Of a stretch of 64,000 nucleotides of DNA, positions 61,301 through 64,000 are shown piece after piece; within the stretch, counting starts at the first letter, position 1, and the number at the start of each line of letters is the position of its first letter. Position numbers and translations under genes: made by a program. Source of the stretch: Nymphaea colorata (Eukaryota > Streptophyta > Magnoliopsida > Nymphaeales > Nymphaeaceae); assembly GCF_008831285.2 (NCBI RefSeq), contig NC_045147.1:23956981-24020980 (forward strand). Direction: 5' to 3'. The notes beneath the pieces are model-generated. The model made no database searches. It saw only the letters and a list, made by a program, of their open reading frames with translations, and was not told the origin of the DNA.

Positions 61301-61881
61301 GTACGTTTGGTAGTTTCATAGTGTATGGTTATCTGTATCATACATTAAATCTTGCTGGTGGTTCGTTTGACAAAATAATGTTACACATTTAATCACTTAA
61401 GCATATTTTTGTTAAGTACATTTATTATCTCAGGAGTTGTCTATAGTTCCCCTGTGGTGATTTTTTTTTTTTTTTTGGTTTCTTCGGGTTTGTGTCATTC
61501 TTTATATATAGCTCTAGCCCTTTCAGGAAACCTAAATTTTTTTGTTATTCTGGAATTTTATTATAATTTTCAGGAGGCATGAACCTTTTTCCTGAGAGAA
61601 GGGTAAAAACATGAAGCTCATGCTTCAAAACGCTTGATGTATTAAAGCATGTATACCTTAGTTTGTTCGTGTTTGTCAACATCTTTCTTTAGTTTTTTTC
61701 CCTTCTCAAATGTCATTGTTCTTAGGGCAACCTTTGAGTTGTAACAATGGAGGATCTGTAAGAATAGGATTAGTTCTAGCCTTCTAGGCTATGTAAAGTT
61801 ATAATAGTTTTCCCACAAAAAATATGTAGAAGTAGAACAAGTTGGAAGTTTTTTGAAATATAGGAGAAACAGAGAACCTCT

Positions 61882-61898
61882 ATGTGTGTGTGTGTGTG
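61882..61898. repeat. (TG)n microsatellite
   Basis: Eight TG units in a row are visible within the presumed PRP38 intron. Confidence 0.7.
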
Positions 61899-63507
61899 AA
61901 ACCAGTCCCTTTTTGGTGTGCCTCAAGCTAAATGACAATGCTTTTACATAATCTGACCGCATAGATGGATTGAACATAGTTTTCCTGTTATAGATAATGT
62001 TGTGAATCATGTTTTTTTAAAATAAAGTCATGACTTCTCTATCCATCAGATTTTGATGCATTATGAATTGTTGATGTTTTTATGCTTTTGATCTTCCTTT
62101 GACACCCACAGGTAATGTTTTCAAAAGTTATTATTTGCTTAATGAACTGTGGTGTTCACACCCAACAAATTATTTTGGTATACTTTATCAAATGGTTTTA
62201 AAGAAGGGGATATAAGGTACAAAAAACTTGGGGCCCTGCTGCTATAGTGGTGGGCCCTTTCCTTCCCCACCCACTGTTTAATCACTTTCTTTATCTAGTT
62301 TCTGGTGTAGATTTCTCAGATAAATGTCAATAATGTCTCAGGAGTCAGGACAATATCGAATGTTTTTATTCTGAGTGATATTACGCTGACGATACTGTCT
62401 GCCACCAAAATGGCATTAACATTGGGCTGTTTTACCATAGGTCCATAACAGCAAAATGGTGATTAATTTCAATTGAATCTCCAATATAGCATTTTTTTAA
62501 AGTTTCCCTCTAATGATGTTTTAAAACTCCAATGAGGGATGTAGATAGTTCCTGATTTTCTAGTCATGGACATGCTCTTTGGGAAGTCAAACAGAACCAA
62601 TATGTATTTCCTTATCAGAACAGGTGGGAGAGGACTACCTATGGCTTTTCATAAATCACTTGGACATAATGAACTTCACCTTTATATCTTTGGCGTTTGT
62701 TGGCATGTTTATATTAGCTTGCACATAGTTTATGGAACAAATTTTCCTCATTGTTTGACCTGGCTTGCTTTTTCATATATGGTTCTGTTTCTTCAATGTT
62801 TTTCTTGAAATTGTTGGAACTTTTTGAATCTATTTTTCAGAAATTTTCCTTGAATTTGCTTGGATTCTCTGAGTTTTTCATGTTAGTTGAGACTTTTGTG
62901 TGTTTCATGCCAAAAGGAAAGTTATGATATGGGCATACATGCACGACTTTTCCTGTTAAACGAATGTGTTATGTAGTTCTAACAACATTTTATTTCTCTC
63001 CCTGGAAACATTTTTTTATGGTAGTTCCTTGTACTCAAGGCTGTATCACCGCCGTTGGCATATAAAAGCCTTTGGCGGACTAAATGTTTCCTACAGAAAA
63101 TCAGATGTGGCCCTTCCAGGTTTCTCTGCACTGGCAGTGTGCAGTGAGAAGTATGATGGGTCAGACATTCATCTTTTCTTTTGTGTGTTAGTGTGGCAAA
63201 GATGTGGATGTTTACTTATTTATTTGTGAAATACATTTCATTCCATATACAATGAAATGAAATTTGTTTTGTGCTCATCGATTATGTATTCTTACTTTGT
63301 GCATGTGCGGGTGTTTGTGCATGTGCACTTGCACTCTGACCAATTTTGCTTCAGAAAAGTGTGTTTTGTGTTCTCTTCAGGAACTTTTTTGTTAATAGTG
63401 CCTTAATATTGACTAGTCAGTTCAGTTATCAATCGACTGTGGTTTAAACAAGCGACTAGTTTGTCAAACTTGCCAGCGTAGTCATTGGTCAGCCTCCAAC
63501 AATGTCT

Positions 63508-63534
63508 TATATATATATATATACACACACACAC
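63508..63534. repeat. (AT)n(AC)n compound microsatellite
   Basis: About seven AT units are followed by about seven AC units. Confidence 0.75.
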
Positions 63535-64000
63535 ATGTTTGTATAGATTTATATTTCTGCATCTATTTGTATATAAATTTATGTATTTATTTGTGTATAG
63601 CCAATCGACTTAGCCCAACTAGTCTTTTTAGGGTCTTGAACCACTTGTGTTCGACTTCCAATTTTGACTACTTAAATAGTAGTTCTCTGCATTTAAGACC
63701 ATATCGCTGTAGTTATTATGTTATGCTCTCGGCAGCTGTGGCAAAAATTTCTGATGATGACTATTTCAGGCTTTGGTGATGTGTGCCGTTAGAAGTATAT
63801 AATAGGTAACACGTTCCCTTTGTTCTTGTTTATCCTTTTGATTGCTTTCCGTGTTCCTACTTATTTTACCTTGTACGTCCATTCTGTATTAATTGTACAA
63901 GGTAACTTGACATTTTGTGAGGTGAATTGATTGCATTTGTAGTGATCGAAATTAAATCTCTTTTTGTTTGTTTCTCTTCTCTGTGTTATTTCTGGTCCTT

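Larger units (their letters stand above)
61301..64000. other. Intron or 3' flank of PRP38 without a recognised exon
   Basis: I found no Arg/Asp/Ser-rich coding segment and no other gene in this 2.7-kb AT-rich stretch. It holds two short microsatellites, a small foldback at 63049-63078 and the candidate stop-containing exon at 61574. It is most simply read as a long intron of PRP38. Confidence 0.5.

Overview
The window is nuclear DNA of a flowering plant. It is AT-rich, its genes have many GT-AG introns, and it carries Ty1/copia-type retrotransposon DNA and many dinucleotide microsatellites. Five complete protein genes and one cut off at the right edge can be reconstructed by joining exons whose phases match and whose proteins resemble known plant families. 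The sequence alone does not fix the species. No bacterial-type operon, CRISPR array or rRNA gene is present, and no convincing tRNA gene was found.

Layout. 1-6.3 kb: no convincing protein gene. A promoter-like block with telo-box motifs precedes a candidate box C/D snoRNA (1121-1199). 6.3-10 kb (+): an eight-exon gene for a 256-residue plant protein that looks like a gamma-glutamylcyclotransferase/AIG2-fold protein. 14-21.5 kb (+): a seven-exon class 3 (sn1-DAG-lipase-like) lipase with a GC-AG intron. 23.1-45.7 kb (+): a thirteen-exon SAC9-type phosphoinositide phosphatase with a WW domain. Its last intron holds a 5.2-kb degenerate Ty1/copia element inserted antisense, with a target-site duplication. 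46.7-48.1 kb (+): a small J-domain protein. 49.9-58.5 kb (-): a seventeen-exon APUM24/PUM3-type Pumilio gene with a one-base frameshift in its first exon. 59.0 kb to past 61.3 kb (+): PRP38-type splicing factor, whose start lies head to head with APUM24; its C-terminal RS-type tail is not in view.

Functionally these are ordinary housekeeping genes: lipid turnover and phosphoinositide signalling, chaperoning, pre-rRNA processing and spliceosome activation. The lipase and SAC9 are only loosely related by lipid metabolism. The closely spaced APUM24/PRP38 pair, both RNA-processing genes, is the best candidate for shared regulation.

I found no undescribed multi-gene system. The observations most worth checking are the snoRNA candidate, the APUM24 homopolymer frameshift, the antisense copia insertion in SAC9, the 16-nt SAC9 first coding exon, the GC-AG lipase intron and the unresolved 3' end of PRP38.
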